A stretch of DNA of 64,000 nt from Thamnaconus septentrionalis (GCA_009823395.1 CM020502.1:14739501-14803500); one strand, 5' to 3'; shown: positions 44,985-56,786, counted from the stretch's first letter. The notes: generated from the sequence alone by a model not told the origin. Made by a program: numbers and translations.

Positions 44985-46349
44985 ATGTCTTCCAACGCTT
45001 CTCTGTCTTTGCAACCCAAAGATGACACAGTGGCCAGTGTGGACATCGACGCCATCATGGACAATGTGTCCATCGTCCTCTTCACGATGACCGTTGTTCT
45101 TGGTATCACGGGGAACTCCCTGGTGATCTGGGTGGCTGGATTCAAGCTTAAGGTAGAAAATGAGGGGGTTTGGGTCAGGGCGTTGGGGTTTGGGTTAGGG
45201 CTAGGGTTGAGGTTAGGGTCTGAAGGTTGTCTTAAGTTTGTTGTGACCAATTCAGGTCTCTGAGTTATGTTGTTTCACATATGTTCACTCAGAAACTTCT
45301 AATGGCTTCCCGACGGAAAACCAAATTCACATGACAGGATACATTGACTGCCATATATATTAAAAAGACACCAATTGTAATTTTTTACATTTGTATTTAA
45401 GTAAAATGCCAATGATTCAGTTTTATATTCCTTGTTGGCATCCTCTATCTGATTTCACCCTCAGGCAAAGGTGACCAATGTGTGGCTGGTGAACCTGGCG
45501 GTGGCGGACCTCATCTTCTGCTTCACGCGAGTCTTTTCACTCATGAAGAAGCTCTTCTTTGATCACTGGCCCTTCGGCCTCTTCCTCTGCAAGTTCAACG
45601 GCTTCTTCAAGTACGCCAACATGTTCTGCTCCGTGTTCCTGCTGGCCGTGATCAGCTTGGACCGAGCCCTCTGCATCTGGCAACCCGTCTTCATGAAACG
45701 TCGGCGCACCCTGTTTGCCGCCAGAGTGGTGGCCGTCTGCGTCTGGGTGGTGTCCATCCTCTTCAGCAGTCCGTACTTTGTCTACCGCAAGCTCTACATT
45801 GGGAAGAACAACTTGAGTAAGTGTTCTTTGGGTGTGAAAGAGGCAAGTGTGGCGGAAAGTGACTTGAAGTTGGTGCTCTACATGAACCGCTTCCTGTGTG
45901 GCTTCGTCCTGCCATTCATGGTCATCCTCGTGTGCTACATCTTTGCTGGAGTTGGCATCAGACGCACCCGCCTTTTGGGGAAGTCCCGCCCTTTACGTAT
46001 ATTGGCTTCATTGGTCATTGCCTTCTTCCTATGCTGGGCACCGTACCACTGCCTCCTTCTGGTGAAGATGGTGGATAGTAAGAACATGGTGGTGAAGATC
46101 TGGTACCCTCTGGCATCGGGCATGGCCTACTTCAACAGCTGCGTCAACCCAATACTGTATTTCTGCATGGGGCTGGAAGTCAGGGGCCGCTTCAGACAGA
46201 GTCTAACGGGAGTGTACAAGAGAGCCCTGGCAGAGGACCTGAACGGCCAGACCACTCAGTCCTTGGATGAGAGCAGCAGCTCCAAGCAAAGTACTGCTGC
46301 AGAGGCCAGAAGGAGCCATTTTGACGCAGTGGTTGTGGCCAGAGTTTGA
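44985..46349 (+). CDS. Chemoattractant-receptor-like class A GPCR, tandem copy 2 (two coding exons, 350 aa)
   Basis: Exons 44985-45152 (56 codons) and 45465-46349 join in phase 0 over a 312-bp intron at exactly the same codon boundary as copy 1 (FKLK|AKVTNVW). The motifs match copy 1: GNSLVIW, NLAVAD, a loop-1 tryptophan in HWPFG, DRA in place of DRY, CWAPYH, NPILYF, and a Ser-rich tail. Long runs are identical to copy 1 at the DNA level, for example more than 70 consecutive bases around the second cytoplasmic loop. N-terminus, TM2/loop 1 and loop 2 differ strongly, with different sequons (NVS near TM1, NLS in loop 2). A receptor for a related but distinct ligand is the natural inference. The DRA motif keeps the Asp-Arg pair that copy 1 changed to Glu-Arg. 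A SINE fragment sits about 40 bases after the stop, and no near AATAAA was found, so its 3' end is unclear. Confidence 0.88.
45163..45229 (+). repeat. Degenerate telomere-like GGGTTAGGG/GGGTTTGGG tract in the GPCR copy 2 intron
   Basis: A G-rich stretch of imperfect GGTTAGG and GGTTTGG units starts about ten bases after the splice donor. It is absent at the corresponding place in copy 1. Several G-triplets lie close together, so the transcript strand could form a G-quadruplex. Confidence 0.7.
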
Positions 46350-46389
46350 ACTTCACTTTCTTCACTTTTGGAAGAAAGGTCGCCCTGAT

Positions 46390-46560
46390 CTCACCGTAGG
46401 TGTGCATGTGAGTGTGAATGGTTGTTTGTTTCTATGTGGCCCTGCGATGAACTGGCGACTTGTCCAGGGTGTCACCCTGCCTTCGCCCTAAGACAGCTGG
46501 GATAGGCTCCAGCAGACCCCCGTGACCTTGATCTCAGGAAGAAGCGGGTATAGAAAATGA
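46390..46560 (+). mobile_element. 5'-truncated SINE fragment in the 3' flank of GPCR copy 2
   Basis: From TAGGTGTGCATGTGAGTGTG to GCGGGTATAGAAAATGAATT it matches the 3' half of the SINE. It begins about 40 bases after the stop codon, where similarity to the third copy's 3' UTR stops, so it probably displaced the native 3' UTR. Confidence 0.8.
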
Positions 46561-47467
46561 ATTAATAGATGTGTTGGTGATTTTAATGCTAAGTATTAAT
46601 ATGCTTAATGCTTAATGCTTAATATTACATTTCTAACTTATTTAACACAACTGTATTCTTTCAAGATATTCCCGTCCACTAAGTGCTGGCAGCAGTAATT
46701 GTGTGATATGCACAAAGAACCCAGTAAATCAAATATTCCTGTGGAGATGTTATTTCAAAAACAAAAGTTAACAGTGAATTGTTAGATTAACAGTGAACAG
46801 CAGAGCTGGATAAACACTCTAAAGTTAAAACTACTTGTTGAAAATCTGAGTTTAGCTCTTCCAGGAAAACATTTCAACATGTAATGAAGGTCACAGGCAA
46901 AAAGTGGAACTGTTTGTGAGATGGAAGGAAGAAGGAAGTGATACAAATAGAAGGGAACTTAAGTAAGAGCATAGTCACTGTCTGGGGCTTCAGGAGTATT
47001 TCCATAAATCAACCTCTTTGCCCTGATTTACGCTTTACAAATGTGTTTGTTGACAAATGCTCTGATGGTTTCATCAGCTTCACGTCCAACTTCCCCACAG
47101 ATGACTTTTATGGCATTTGCTTCTTAGCGACCAGCTCATAAAACGCAGAGCTGCAGATTACTCACACATCACTGTGAAGCACTTGTGAGCAAACACACTC
47201 TATATTTTAATTCTTTATGTTTCTATGGTATCACTGCTTCGCTGGGTTTTTTTGTTGGGTGGGTCGGGGGAGAGGAGACCTTATGTAATTAAGGCCCCCA
47301 AGATCTTCCCAGAAGCTTCTGAATGGAAGCCCTATGAGTCACAGGTGTCCAGTGTGATGCAATCAATCACTGGCATGTTTCTCCACAGGTCATAAGTTAC
47401 TGCTGGGATATTGACTTTTAATTTATTAAGTTTGCATATAATTTGATATCAGATCAAATCTGGCTTG

Positions 47468-47572
47468 TGCCACCCTGCCTTCGCCCTACGACGGCTGTGA
47501 GAGGCTCCAGCAGACCCCCGTGACCCTGAGCTCAGCAAGAAGCCAGTGCGGAAATTGGATGGATGGATGGAT
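47468..47572 (+). mobile_element. SINE 3' fragment with (GGAT)n tail
   Basis: CACCCTGCCTTCGCCCTACG, GGCTCCAGCAGACCCCCGTG, then ATGGATGGATGG. Only the last 100 bases of the family are present. Confidence 0.75.
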
Positions 47573-48643
47573 AAAATCTGGTCATTATTCTAAAGTGTGT
47601 GTTGTTCAGACCATGTCCTGTATTTATTCTTATGCTCAGACATTTTTTTTATATGTGGCATCTCAACATAAGTTGTGGTGACAGACAAGGGAAAAGGGAA
47701 CAGGAGCTCACCAAAACCAAGCCATATCCTTTTTTTGACAAAATTCTATTGAAATAAAGCCTTTGGTGAGGATGAAAGCTCTCCTGAGATGAAACATGGA
47801 GAGCCAAGTTTTTCTTTTCGTTTGTTCAGCATTTGCCAACCAAAACATAATAAAAGCAGAACTCATTTCAGAACTAATTTGTAGATAAGAGTTGTCTTGT
47901 TAGCCTCGTCTGTTGTTTCACCCTTCTCATTTCCACCCTCACCAATGAGTACGTTCAGCACTTCCTCACCTCCTCTTAAAGATTCCTTTCTGAGGTCCCA
48001 TCATATATCTAAAATAGGATGCCGATCTCCTGATGAAACAGGATTTTTAGGATGGAGACGTGCAGTGTATTTTCCACATTCGAGCTGAAACGTGGTTGAC
48101 AAGTACAGCGGAGGCTGTCGTCACTGACAGAACACTGGGTTTATTTCTACAGCGCTGTCAGTGCGAGATCCAGGCAGCAGCAGTTACAACCTCTATCACA
48201 TTACAAACCCGCTGGCTCCCTCTTCTGGTCAGTTCTGATATGACAGTTTTCACACGGTGGATTTCGTTTTAATATCACCATCACGATCACATTTCCAAAT
48301 CTGTTGTTGTCCACACAGACAAACGTGTATTTTTTGAATGGTATGAACAATATTTGCTTGGTTTTTTTGAATAAATGTTGTATTTTTCATCATTATGCTT
48401 TCATTCACTCACTTACGTGTTGTTCAACCTTCTCAGGAAAATCCCTATTTTGATCATCATTTGTATCAATTGTTTTTATAGTATATGTTGAGAAATTAAC
48501 ATAAAAATGCTTTATTATTTGTTTTAAATGTTTTAGAAGGAACCCCTGTAGACAGTTATTAGTATCTGTACACTGGTGTTGCACTGGCTGATCCTCTGTC
48601 AGTAATGATGAGTGGTTGAATCAAAACGGTTTTCCATTTCCTG

Positions 48644-48649
48644 TTTATT
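48644..48649 (-). terminator. Candidate poly(A) signal of slc39a7
   Basis: TTTATT on the plus strand is AATAAA on the gene strand, about 570 bases past the stop codon. A second candidate lies near 48508. Either gives a plausible 3' UTR; neither can be chosen from sequence alone. Confidence 0.35.
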
Positions 48650-49220
48650 TGGTGGAATGTAAAAAGATGAACATTCAGCATATGCAAAAGAACCTGACGT
48701 GATTCCATGACGACGTCACATTGAGTGACAGCCTGTCTGTTGTTTCAAACAAACTGTACCGGTTAAAACAAACAAAACAAAAAAAAAATGGCTGAATTAA
48801 AGACTGGCCTGGGCCTGACCCACGACCAGACGGACACAACTTCATTTGGAACACAGGCTGACAATGACACCCCCACCCCCCACCCACCCACTAAAATGAC
48901 AGAGGCCAGCAGCTGGAAACATGTAACCGTCACAAGGCCTCTCCTGAGTTGCCTCCCTTCAAGCTTCACTCAATCCAATCAGAGATGTGGCCATTAAACT
49001 GGTAAAAACAAAAAAGAAATCTAAAATAAGCTTTCCATCCATGGGATGTATTCGTCCCAAAAAATAGAGCTAATAAAAAACAAAAAAACCACAGTACACA
49101 GACCCCTCACACACCAACCAACCCGTGACCACAAGCACAATCCCCCCCATCTCTCTTCTTTTTGACCTTTTCCCTTCCTGTCTCAGTCCTGTGTGGGGCG
49201 CTGCGCCACTCGGTGGCCCC

Positions 49221-52200
49221 TCACTCGTACTCGGCGATCACCACCATCATGCTGACCCCGAACAGCAGGGCCAGGATCTCCATGACGGACTGGCCGAAGC
49301 TGGAGCGGCCCACCAGGAGCTCGGGCAGCACGGTCACCGTGGCGATGTAGATGAAGCCGCCGGCGGTGAAGGGCAGGATCCAGGCGGTGGCGGCGGTGCC
49401 CACGCCCTGGGCCAGCAGCGAGCAGGCGGTGCCAGCCAGCGCTCCCAGCGCCGTCAGCAGCTGCAGGAAAATGGCCTGCAGGATAGAAGCACCAAGACAC
49501 GGCTCATGCACAAGTCTTCGCCTCCGCCAGAGGAGCTAGCTGCTCTCAGTCTACAGTCAGTTCTATCCTGGTGTTTGTGGGGTTTTTTTTAATCCAAGTT
49601 CATTACTTAAAATCGTACACAAAAAAATGTGAATAATCAATCCAACACACATTGGCACGGTGGCATATTCCTCAAATATGAAATTCCAATGCACAAATGA
49701 AACTTTCATTCTATTAAATAATTTTCTATTTTATTTTTTAATAATTTGGTTGTCAAGCCTCAACAACTTTCTGACTGAACCTTATAGTTAAAAAAAAAAT
49801 TGTGTGGATTGACAGTAATTTGTTACAGATCCCCATCATCTTGATTGTTATTTGACTTTGATGTCAGCTTGTGGAGAGACTGATCATGTTCTTTTGAGTC
49901 CTTTATGCTTTCATACTGGCATTCATTCTAACTGATGCATCTACTGTTCAACCTAAATTAAACCATTCAGTGGTTTTATTCTCAACCGAAAAATGTAAGT
50001 CGTGCACAGTCGTTCAGGCACGCGATGCTGCTGCTGCCCCCACCAGGCGACATGTACACATTGCAACCTGTCGGACTGAAGGGGCCGAGCTACCTTTCTC
50101 TTAGTGCAGCCAGACTGGATGAGGATGGCGAAGTCTCCAATCTCATGAGGGACCTCGTGGAGCAGGATGGTGAGGGTGGTGACGGTGCCGACGGTGGGGC
50201 CCACCAGGAAGGACGCCCCCATGGCCAGGCCGTCGGTGAAGTTGTGGATGAAGTCCGCTGCCAGGTTGAGGTAGCCAGACACCTTGATGTCTGAGTCAGA
50301 GGGGAGAACAGAGAGAGAACCTGCTTTTAAAATAGCCCAATGTCAATGAACAGGTGCCATAACTGACACAGAAGGCAGCTGTTACACTGTCCTGGTGAAG
50401 AGAAATTCCTTTGCTGACTGATGTCAATTGAAAAAAAATAAAAATAAAATAGAATAGAATAAAAGAGGCAACAGGAAGAAGCAGTGCAACAGACGTGGGG
50501 CCCTGCAGGCAAGTGATCACCTTTGATCCACAGGATAGAACATATTGACTCAGTGGAACCGCACCCAACAAGACTTCAGAAACTAACTGTATGTGACAGC
50601 CTGCAGGAGTCTGCGGTGTTCAAGCCAATGTTTGCCCAAGACCGATGCTGTAAAACCACACCGACACTCAGACAAATGATGGAAAAAAAAAGTTACACTG
50701 TGGTTTTTGATGTAACCGCACTGGGGGGGTGGGGTGGGGGGGGAATAGAGAACTGCAGCAGCAAACCCTCTGCTACTAGAGCTGTTCAACTCAGGCAAAG
50801 CACTTGGAGAATAGAAGAGGTTTAGTTCAGAGCTAAACGTCCATTACAAGACAGACTGGCTCGACACAAATATGCAAGTCACACAGGCAACTTCAATGAT
50901 CCAATAGCGAGACACTATATGGAACATCACAACCCACTGCATCGCACTGCAGGTCTGTGGAAATGACCACATCCCACTGTCCTGAAGAAAAGGTGACAGG
51001 CAGAGGCTGAATCAGAGAGAAACCTTCAGGATCTAGAAACTGCAGGCCACTGAATATCCAGGTTCTGAATGAAGATCTTCATTCTTCTCCAGTCATTGGA
51101 TTTTTTTTCATTTGTGGTCTCCTTCTGCAGTACAACTCTTTGTTTTATCTCATTGCAATGATGGTGATTGTTGATCTCTTATGCATTCTTGACCGTTGGA
51201 TGCCAAGTTTTGCTATAAAATGTCTTTTACTATTTTGAAAAAAACAACTGCTGACTGCTGAATGTGTAGGGTGAGGTGTAGATTTCAGATTGGTGGACAT
51301 TCTGCTTCAAACCTCCTCTTGTCTTCCCCGTAAGAACCGTTTGACTCTCTGAGGAAGGCTTGATTGCCAAAACCCGTCAGTTTTTAATGGTTTTAAATGT
51401 AGCCAAGCTGCTACAATGAAGGCTTTTTAGCTCTTCAATGAGAGTGAGTGCCTTGGACTTTCTCCCGTTTTGCTTCCCCTTGTACATCCCATGCAAAGAG
51501 CACCTCAAACTCTCAGGCTTTTCTTTAAACTGATAAAGTGGTTCAACACACATCGTACGACAAACGTGATATCAATAATGGGCTTCCTAAAGATCTGTCG
51601 TTCATCCCCAGCCCCCACCCCCACCCTCACCCCTGTCATGTAACTATTAGATGGTGAGCAGATACACAGTGAGACTGACAAAACCAAGCAGAAGTGAAAG
51701 TTTGACCGCAGCAGCAGCAGCAGCAGCAAAGTTATAAAACATCCTGCAGACCATTAAAGTCAACAAAGGCTGGAGAGAAAGAGAGGAAAGGGCGGGGCGG
51801 GACAACGCCAGTGTGTGTGTGTGTGTGTGTGTGCAGAAGAGGCCGGTGCTAGTCGGTGTGTTTGAGAGCGGAGAAGAGGTAACAGAAAGGGAAACTAACG
51901 AGAGCTTCAAAGTCAACACTGGCAGGAAATGGAGAAGAATGTCAATATTTGACAGGAATGAACTGGCAGAGGAAAAACTGACACTTTTCTATTCAATATT
52001 TATAGAACCCATGTAGTCAGAGCCACTGTCTTTTTTTTTTTAAGCCGGGTTCACATTCTTCACTTTAAGCCGTTGATGATTTTCTTTGTTATCCATTCAT
52101 TCATTCATTCATTCATCTTCTATACCCGCTTATTCCAATTCAGGGTCACGGGGGTCTGCTGGAGCCTATCCCAGCTGTCTTAGGGCGAAGGCAGGGTGAC

Positions 52201-55200
52201 ACCCTGGACAAGTCGCCAGTTCATCGCAGGGCCACATAGAGACAAAACAACCATTCACACTCACATGCACACCTACGGACAACTTGGAATGTTCAATTGA
52301 CCTCACATGCATGTTTTTGGAGTGTGGGAGGAAGCCGGAGAACCCGGAGAGAACCCACGCAGACACAGGGAGAACATGCAAACTCCACACAGAAAGGTCC
52401 CAGGCCCGGGCCCCGGAAACAAACCCACGACCTTCTTGCTGTGAGGCGGCAGCGCTAACCACTGCGCCACCGTGTCGCCCCTTTGTTATCCAGTGACCGT
52501 TATTTTAAAAAAACGGAATATGTGAAATATTGGCAAGACCAAACTTGTTCATTAACTGCTGATGTTGCAGCTCTGATGAGATTTTCCTTGAGTCCAGTAA
52601 AATTCATAGATTTTCATTTAATTTGACTTCTGAGACTATAAAACAACCAGGCACCTGTGTATCATCTATTTGATTTTAAAGTTTCTGCTGATCGTGCTCG
52701 CTTTTTAAAATGACATCGTTCCATTTTAACCAAATACAAACATGGCTTTTCACCTGTGGAGCCGTCTTCTTTCTTCACCGCCTTCTGTTCTTTGCCTGAT
52801 TTGTTCTTCTTCTCTTCTTCCTCTTCCCCATCACTGTGCTTCTCTTTAGGATGATCTGCGCACGTCAAAAAAAAGCTCTACATTTGAATGTACTTGGGGC
52901 ATCATGACAATAAAGTCTATTCATGAGCTTACTAAATGAAACGAGTTGTTACTTGAGGCAAAGCCGAGTCTTAAATGTCTTTTCTGAACACAGCTGCTTT
53001 CGGTGGCGTACCGTGCGAGTGGCTGTGGCTGTGCGAGTGTCCGTGGCCATCAGAGCCTTTCAGGAGACGCACAAACTTCTCGACGACCAGGAAAGCAATG
53101 ATTCCACCAAGAACCCACAGACCCACCGACATCATGTGGCCATGGTCGTCCCCTATTCAGACAGACACAGAATGCACAAAGGAACAAAGTCTCATCAAGG
53201 TTCAATCTGATCATTTAATCAAAAAAAAATCCTCTAATTTGTGTTGTCAGAGTTGATTTGATGTGTTTTGCAGTGGTTGACTGGCTGGTTAAAAACTAGT
53301 TTCAATAGTGAATGACTGCACGTGACTTTCAAAAGTCTGACTTTGTTATCAGGAAAGATTGGTTTAGTTAAAGAAACAAGTCAGGTCAATGACCATTCCA
53401 CTTTCCAAACCCATTTAGATCTATCAGATGAATCTGCTGATCCTGTGTGATAGAAATAAGAACCAGCACATACCATGAGAGTGGCCATGGTCACTGGTCT
53501 CCTTGCTTTTGTGCGAGTGTCCATGATCTTCTGTATGAGAGTGGGGCTCTGAGCAAGACCAAAAGAAACAAGGAGGGATGGAGAATTAGCCGGTAAGGAG
53601 TCGTGCACCCCCTTCTTGCCATCAGTGAGCTGAGGGTGAAGGACACGTCAGCTTTGACAGGTGCATCATATGGAAATTAAAGGAGGGGAAAGAAGACAAT
53701 GTGCTGGTATTTCATGAGGGCTTCTTGTCCGGTGCGTCTTTAATTGCACACTGGTGTGTCGACTGGTCTTTCCTAAACAACAGTAATGAGTTACAGGCTC
53801 TGAAGTGTCATGCATGTGGCGGTGGAAAAAAACAAGAAAATCAGATCTTCTCACAACGTTTGAAGTCAACACAAAATGACTGAATTGTACGGTGAGATGA
53901 TGAAGCACCTACCCAGAGCGTGTGGAATCAGGTGAAGGAAGGCGTCACCCAACAGTCCACCTGAGGCGAAGCTGAGCAGCACCTTGAGCAGGTTCTGGTG
54001 CTGGTCACTGTTGGACTGAACTGGGATCAGGAACAGGATGAGGAAAGGAGCTGCGCTGATCAGCAGGGTGGCGCCAAGAGCCTGCAAAAACACAACACGA
54101 CGAGATATTATATGCAATATGATTAATGCAACATATCATGGGGATTGAAAGTGGAAAGTGAAAGTCCAGTGAACTATGCAAAGGTTGTCTACTATCTACA
54201 ATTGAAATGAGTCAGTTTATGCTGTGTTTGCCAAAGCTATTGTGCTGAATAGGCAACACCTTAGAAAGTCACACTTTCAAAACTAACTGTCCCAACTGCT
54301 TAAAGTGTTAACGCCCAACTAGGCAGTAAACCTTGTGTGAATGTGAAACTGAAGTCAAAGTGCTACAGTTAAAACCACAAGCAATGCAAACGTTTGTTTT
54401 CTTTTTATAAAGAAGAAGACAGAGCGAAATTACTTTTGAAAAAAATAACGTCAGCAGAAGTAGTAACTCAACGTGTTGGCCTTTCAAAGAGAAGCTAAAA
54501 GGCTTCTATAGAGTTTCAGGATTAAGACACATTAATAAGAGGGTTAGGGCCACAAAAAGAGAAAAAAAAATAAGATCGATTTTTTTTTTTTTTCCTCCAA
54601 GTTTCCAATTTAAGAATAAAGTTGAAATTTCGAGGATAAACTTTGACGTAAAAAAATATGAAATTTTGTGTATAAAATTTAAATTTTGCAATTAATGTCA
54701 CCATGAAGGAAGTCAAAATGTCGAGAATAAAGTCAAAAGGTTCTGCGCGCAAGTCTAGTGGAGTACTTGAGTTTTCACCAGTTTCCATCTGATGACTGTG
54801 ACTGAACCTGGTGGGATTCACCTGTTTTCACCAGTTTACTGTTAACTGTGGGGAACTGACTTCATCCACCATCCATCCATCCAGTCGTACTGGCCAGTCT
54901 TTCTTTAACGTCGACTTTATTCATGAAATTCTACTTTATTCACAATATTTCTTTTATTATAAAAATCTCCTTCTAGTAAGATGTTTTCCCTTCTTGTGGC
55001 CTAATCCTCTTTCATACATATCTGTCCTGTTTCTCATCATCTCATTTCAATTCCTCCAAATGCGATGCAAAGACATCAAAGCTGAAAGGAGCCCTGTTCA
55101 AGCGATGCGAAGGCTACTCATTTTACCGGACTGGTATGAAAAACACCCATACCAGTGGGATGACTTAACATGATAGCATAAAGCAGTTATCTAAGACTGC

Positions 55201-55793
55201 ATCTTGGCATCTTAGCACTTGGCACTGCAGAATGCATTACACCCACTGAGGCACGTAGACATGTTTGTACTTCATTTGTCAGTCAGATTCTATTGATACA
55301 TGACTGTAGTTGTGCTTTGGGAACCCGTTCCCAGTTTAACCCATTGACAAACCTGCGTCCAGAGCTCCATCGTGCTCCTCTTGTCTGCCTCTCTCCTCCT
55401 CTTCCCTCCATGCGAATGGCCGTGTCCTCCCTCCTTCTTCGGAGCATCGTGGGAGTGCGCGTGCCCGTGATCGTGGGAGTGCGCGTGCCCGTGATCGTGA
55501 TCGTGGGAGTGCGCGTGCCCGTGATCGTGATCGTGGGAGTGCGCGTGCCCGTGGTTCACTTCCTCCTGATGGGGGACATTGGCCTCTGCGCTCCACTTGC
55601 TTGCGCCGTGAAACATCTTGGCCTCTTGCTCGTGAGAGTGGCCGTGTTCTTCGTGGGAGTGTGAGTGGCCGTGGTGGTGGTGGCTGTGTCCATGGTCGCC
55701 GTGCGAATGGCTGTGAGCTGTGGATGAATGGGCAACTAAAAGAAGTAGTGTGGATGTGAGCACCGTCAGTGCCAGCAGACGTACACGGCCCAT
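49221..55793 (-). CDS. slc39a7: Zinc transporter ZIP7 (SLC39A7), complete, seven coding exons, 459 aa
   Basis: Coding exons on the minus strand: 55353-55793, 53913-54081, 53474-53548, 53012-53152, 52754-52855, 50094-50290 and 49221-49475, all with GT/AG borders and matching phases. Order in the protein: signal peptide, luminal His-rich region ([18 protein letters not shown] repeats, about residues 27-135), TM1 [14 protein letters not shown]2 with [20 protein letters not shown], short HSH loop, TM3 [20 protein letters not shown], cytosolic His/Glu/Lys loop, TM4 with HNFTD at 325-329, TM5 with HEVPHE at 354-359 (the metal-binding LIV-1 family motifs), then three more membrane segments and the end VVIAEYE. 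Family knowledge: ZIP7 moves zinc from ER/Golgi lumen to cytosol and is activated by CK2 phosphorylation; the HSDGEEEEE stretch in the cytosolic loop offers a CK2-like serine (inference). Length agrees with human ZIP7 (469). Start: the only in-frame ATG giving a signal peptide, just after a predicted 5' UTR splice acceptor. Confidence 0.96.
52096..52480 (-). mobile_element. Full-length tRNA-derived SINE in an slc39a7 intron
   Basis: CTTTGTTATCCA at 52084-52095 recurs at 52481-52492. The 385-bp minus-strand element runs from GGGCGACACGGTGGCGCAGT (A-box-like) through a mutated B-box to the CCCTGAATTGGAATAAGCGG end and a (GAAT)n tail. It lies in the 2.46-kb intron between coding exons 5 and 6, in the same direction as the gene. 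Confidence 0.92.
54534..55017. mobile_element. Inverted-repeat MITE (GAGGATTAGGGCC family), copy B
   Basis: Left end AAGAGGGTTAGGGCCACAAA; right end TTGTGGCCTAATCCTCTTTC. The interior shares GAACCTGGTGGGATTCACCT-type sequence with the complement of copy A. It sits in slc39a7 intron 1 of the coding region. Confidence 0.65.
55440..55560 (-). repeat. In-frame His-rich tandem repeats within slc39a7 exon 1
   Basis: Four near-identical 24-30-base units, each carrying GTGGGAGTGCGCGTGCCCGT on the plus strand, encode repeats of the [10 protein letters not shown] type. The third positions are almost unchanged between units, so the array grew recently by slippage or unequal exchange. It lies in the luminal zinc-binding region, where repeat number probably varies between individuals. 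Confidence 0.85.
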
Positions 55794-56633
55794 TGTGTCC
55801 CGTCTGAAAATCGCCAGAGGTGCACAACACAGAGAAGACGTTTGTCAGATCACATTATATGCATGTATTATTACACATTGATAGTGCCAGTCACCAATAC
55901 ATACTGATGCATATGCTACAACACAATGTTGAAGATAAACCACTGGAAGCACAGAATAAGGAGGTTAAATGTAGGCACATGTTTGCTGGCCTGATGGTAC
56001 CTGTTCAAGCTTTTAGTCAAACGTCTTGTCGATCAAACTACTTGTTTATCGTTCCGATGCATGCTGAGCTGAGTGATGCTGTTCAATTCCGCACACCACG
56101 TACTGCACGTTGTCAAGAGGTCTGTTTGACTCAAATATAACTCACTGTGCATTTGTCTATTCGGTTCTACTGTGTTTTCTTGCAGAGATTGTCAAAGGTA
56201 AAACATGGATTGCTCTTAGAAAAAAAAAAAGATAATGGTGATTTTAATGACGTTTTAATAGCTAGTTATCTCAAACAGAGTTGCACTGAGTTGACGTAAT
56301 GTTTTAAGTGCTCACCGGCACCCCATTGTTTAAACTGCACACTAACTGCGCATTCAAAACGTAAAGCTCCAGCCTGAGTTCCAATTTACCGTAAATTAAA
56401 AGGGTCTCCTCAGTGATGCAATTTGTTACGTGAAGACATAAAATTCAGAATGAAACTCCTGCTTTTCTGTGTCTGCAAAAAGCAACCCAAGTGCCATCAA
56501 TGACCAACGGCTTTCAGAGTTGTAATAACTACTAGTCTCACAGTGTGGTTGCTAGCAGAAGCTAACAACCGCTATGCTAACATGCAGCAGCAGGGCGCAC
56601 AGAGAGGGCCAAATGCGAACAGTTCATTCTTAC

Positions 56634-56786
56634 CAAGTGTTCTCCCAAATCAGTGCCTGTCCGGCCGCTGGAAAGAGTCCCTCCTGTCCGCACCGGTGCT
56701 TGCTTAACTTCTTATATCCTCTCCGCTTTGACACTATTGGTAAGACGTGGCATTTACTCAAGTAAACGGAGTGTAATCTCGCGAGA
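56634..56786 (-). promoter_or_regulatory. Predicted slc39a7 promoter and 5' UTR exon with TCTCGCGAGA motif
   Basis: On the minus strand a strong donor (CACTTG|GTAAGA) ends a putative untranslated exon at 56634. The matching acceptor (TTTTCAG|ACGGG) is at 55804-55805, leaving 10 bases before the ATG and an 830-bp intron. At 56777-56786 is a perfect TCTCGCGAGA palindrome, a known core element of TATA-less housekeeping promoters, often bidirectional. A second TCGCGAGA is at 57001-57008. The transcription start is probably between 56650 and 56790. Confidence 0.6.

Larger units (their letters stand above)
46560..49220. other. Spacer between GPCR copy 2 and slc39a7
   Basis: Convergent interval containing another SINE 3' fragment (about 47468-47572, with a GGAT tail) and the 3' UTR region of slc39a7 at its right edge. 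ORFs are short and unconvincing. Confidence 0.55.

Noticed and set aside
55440..55560. Regular 24-30-base repeats resembling a CRISPR array
   Set aside because: They are in frame within slc39a7 exon 1, have no spacers, and encode the His-rich zinc-binding region.
55336..55830. Overlapping Arg-rich ORF of 164 codons on the minus strand
   Set aside because: It is a shifted frame of slc39a7 exon 1; the real frame has the signal peptide, His repeats and matching exon phases.
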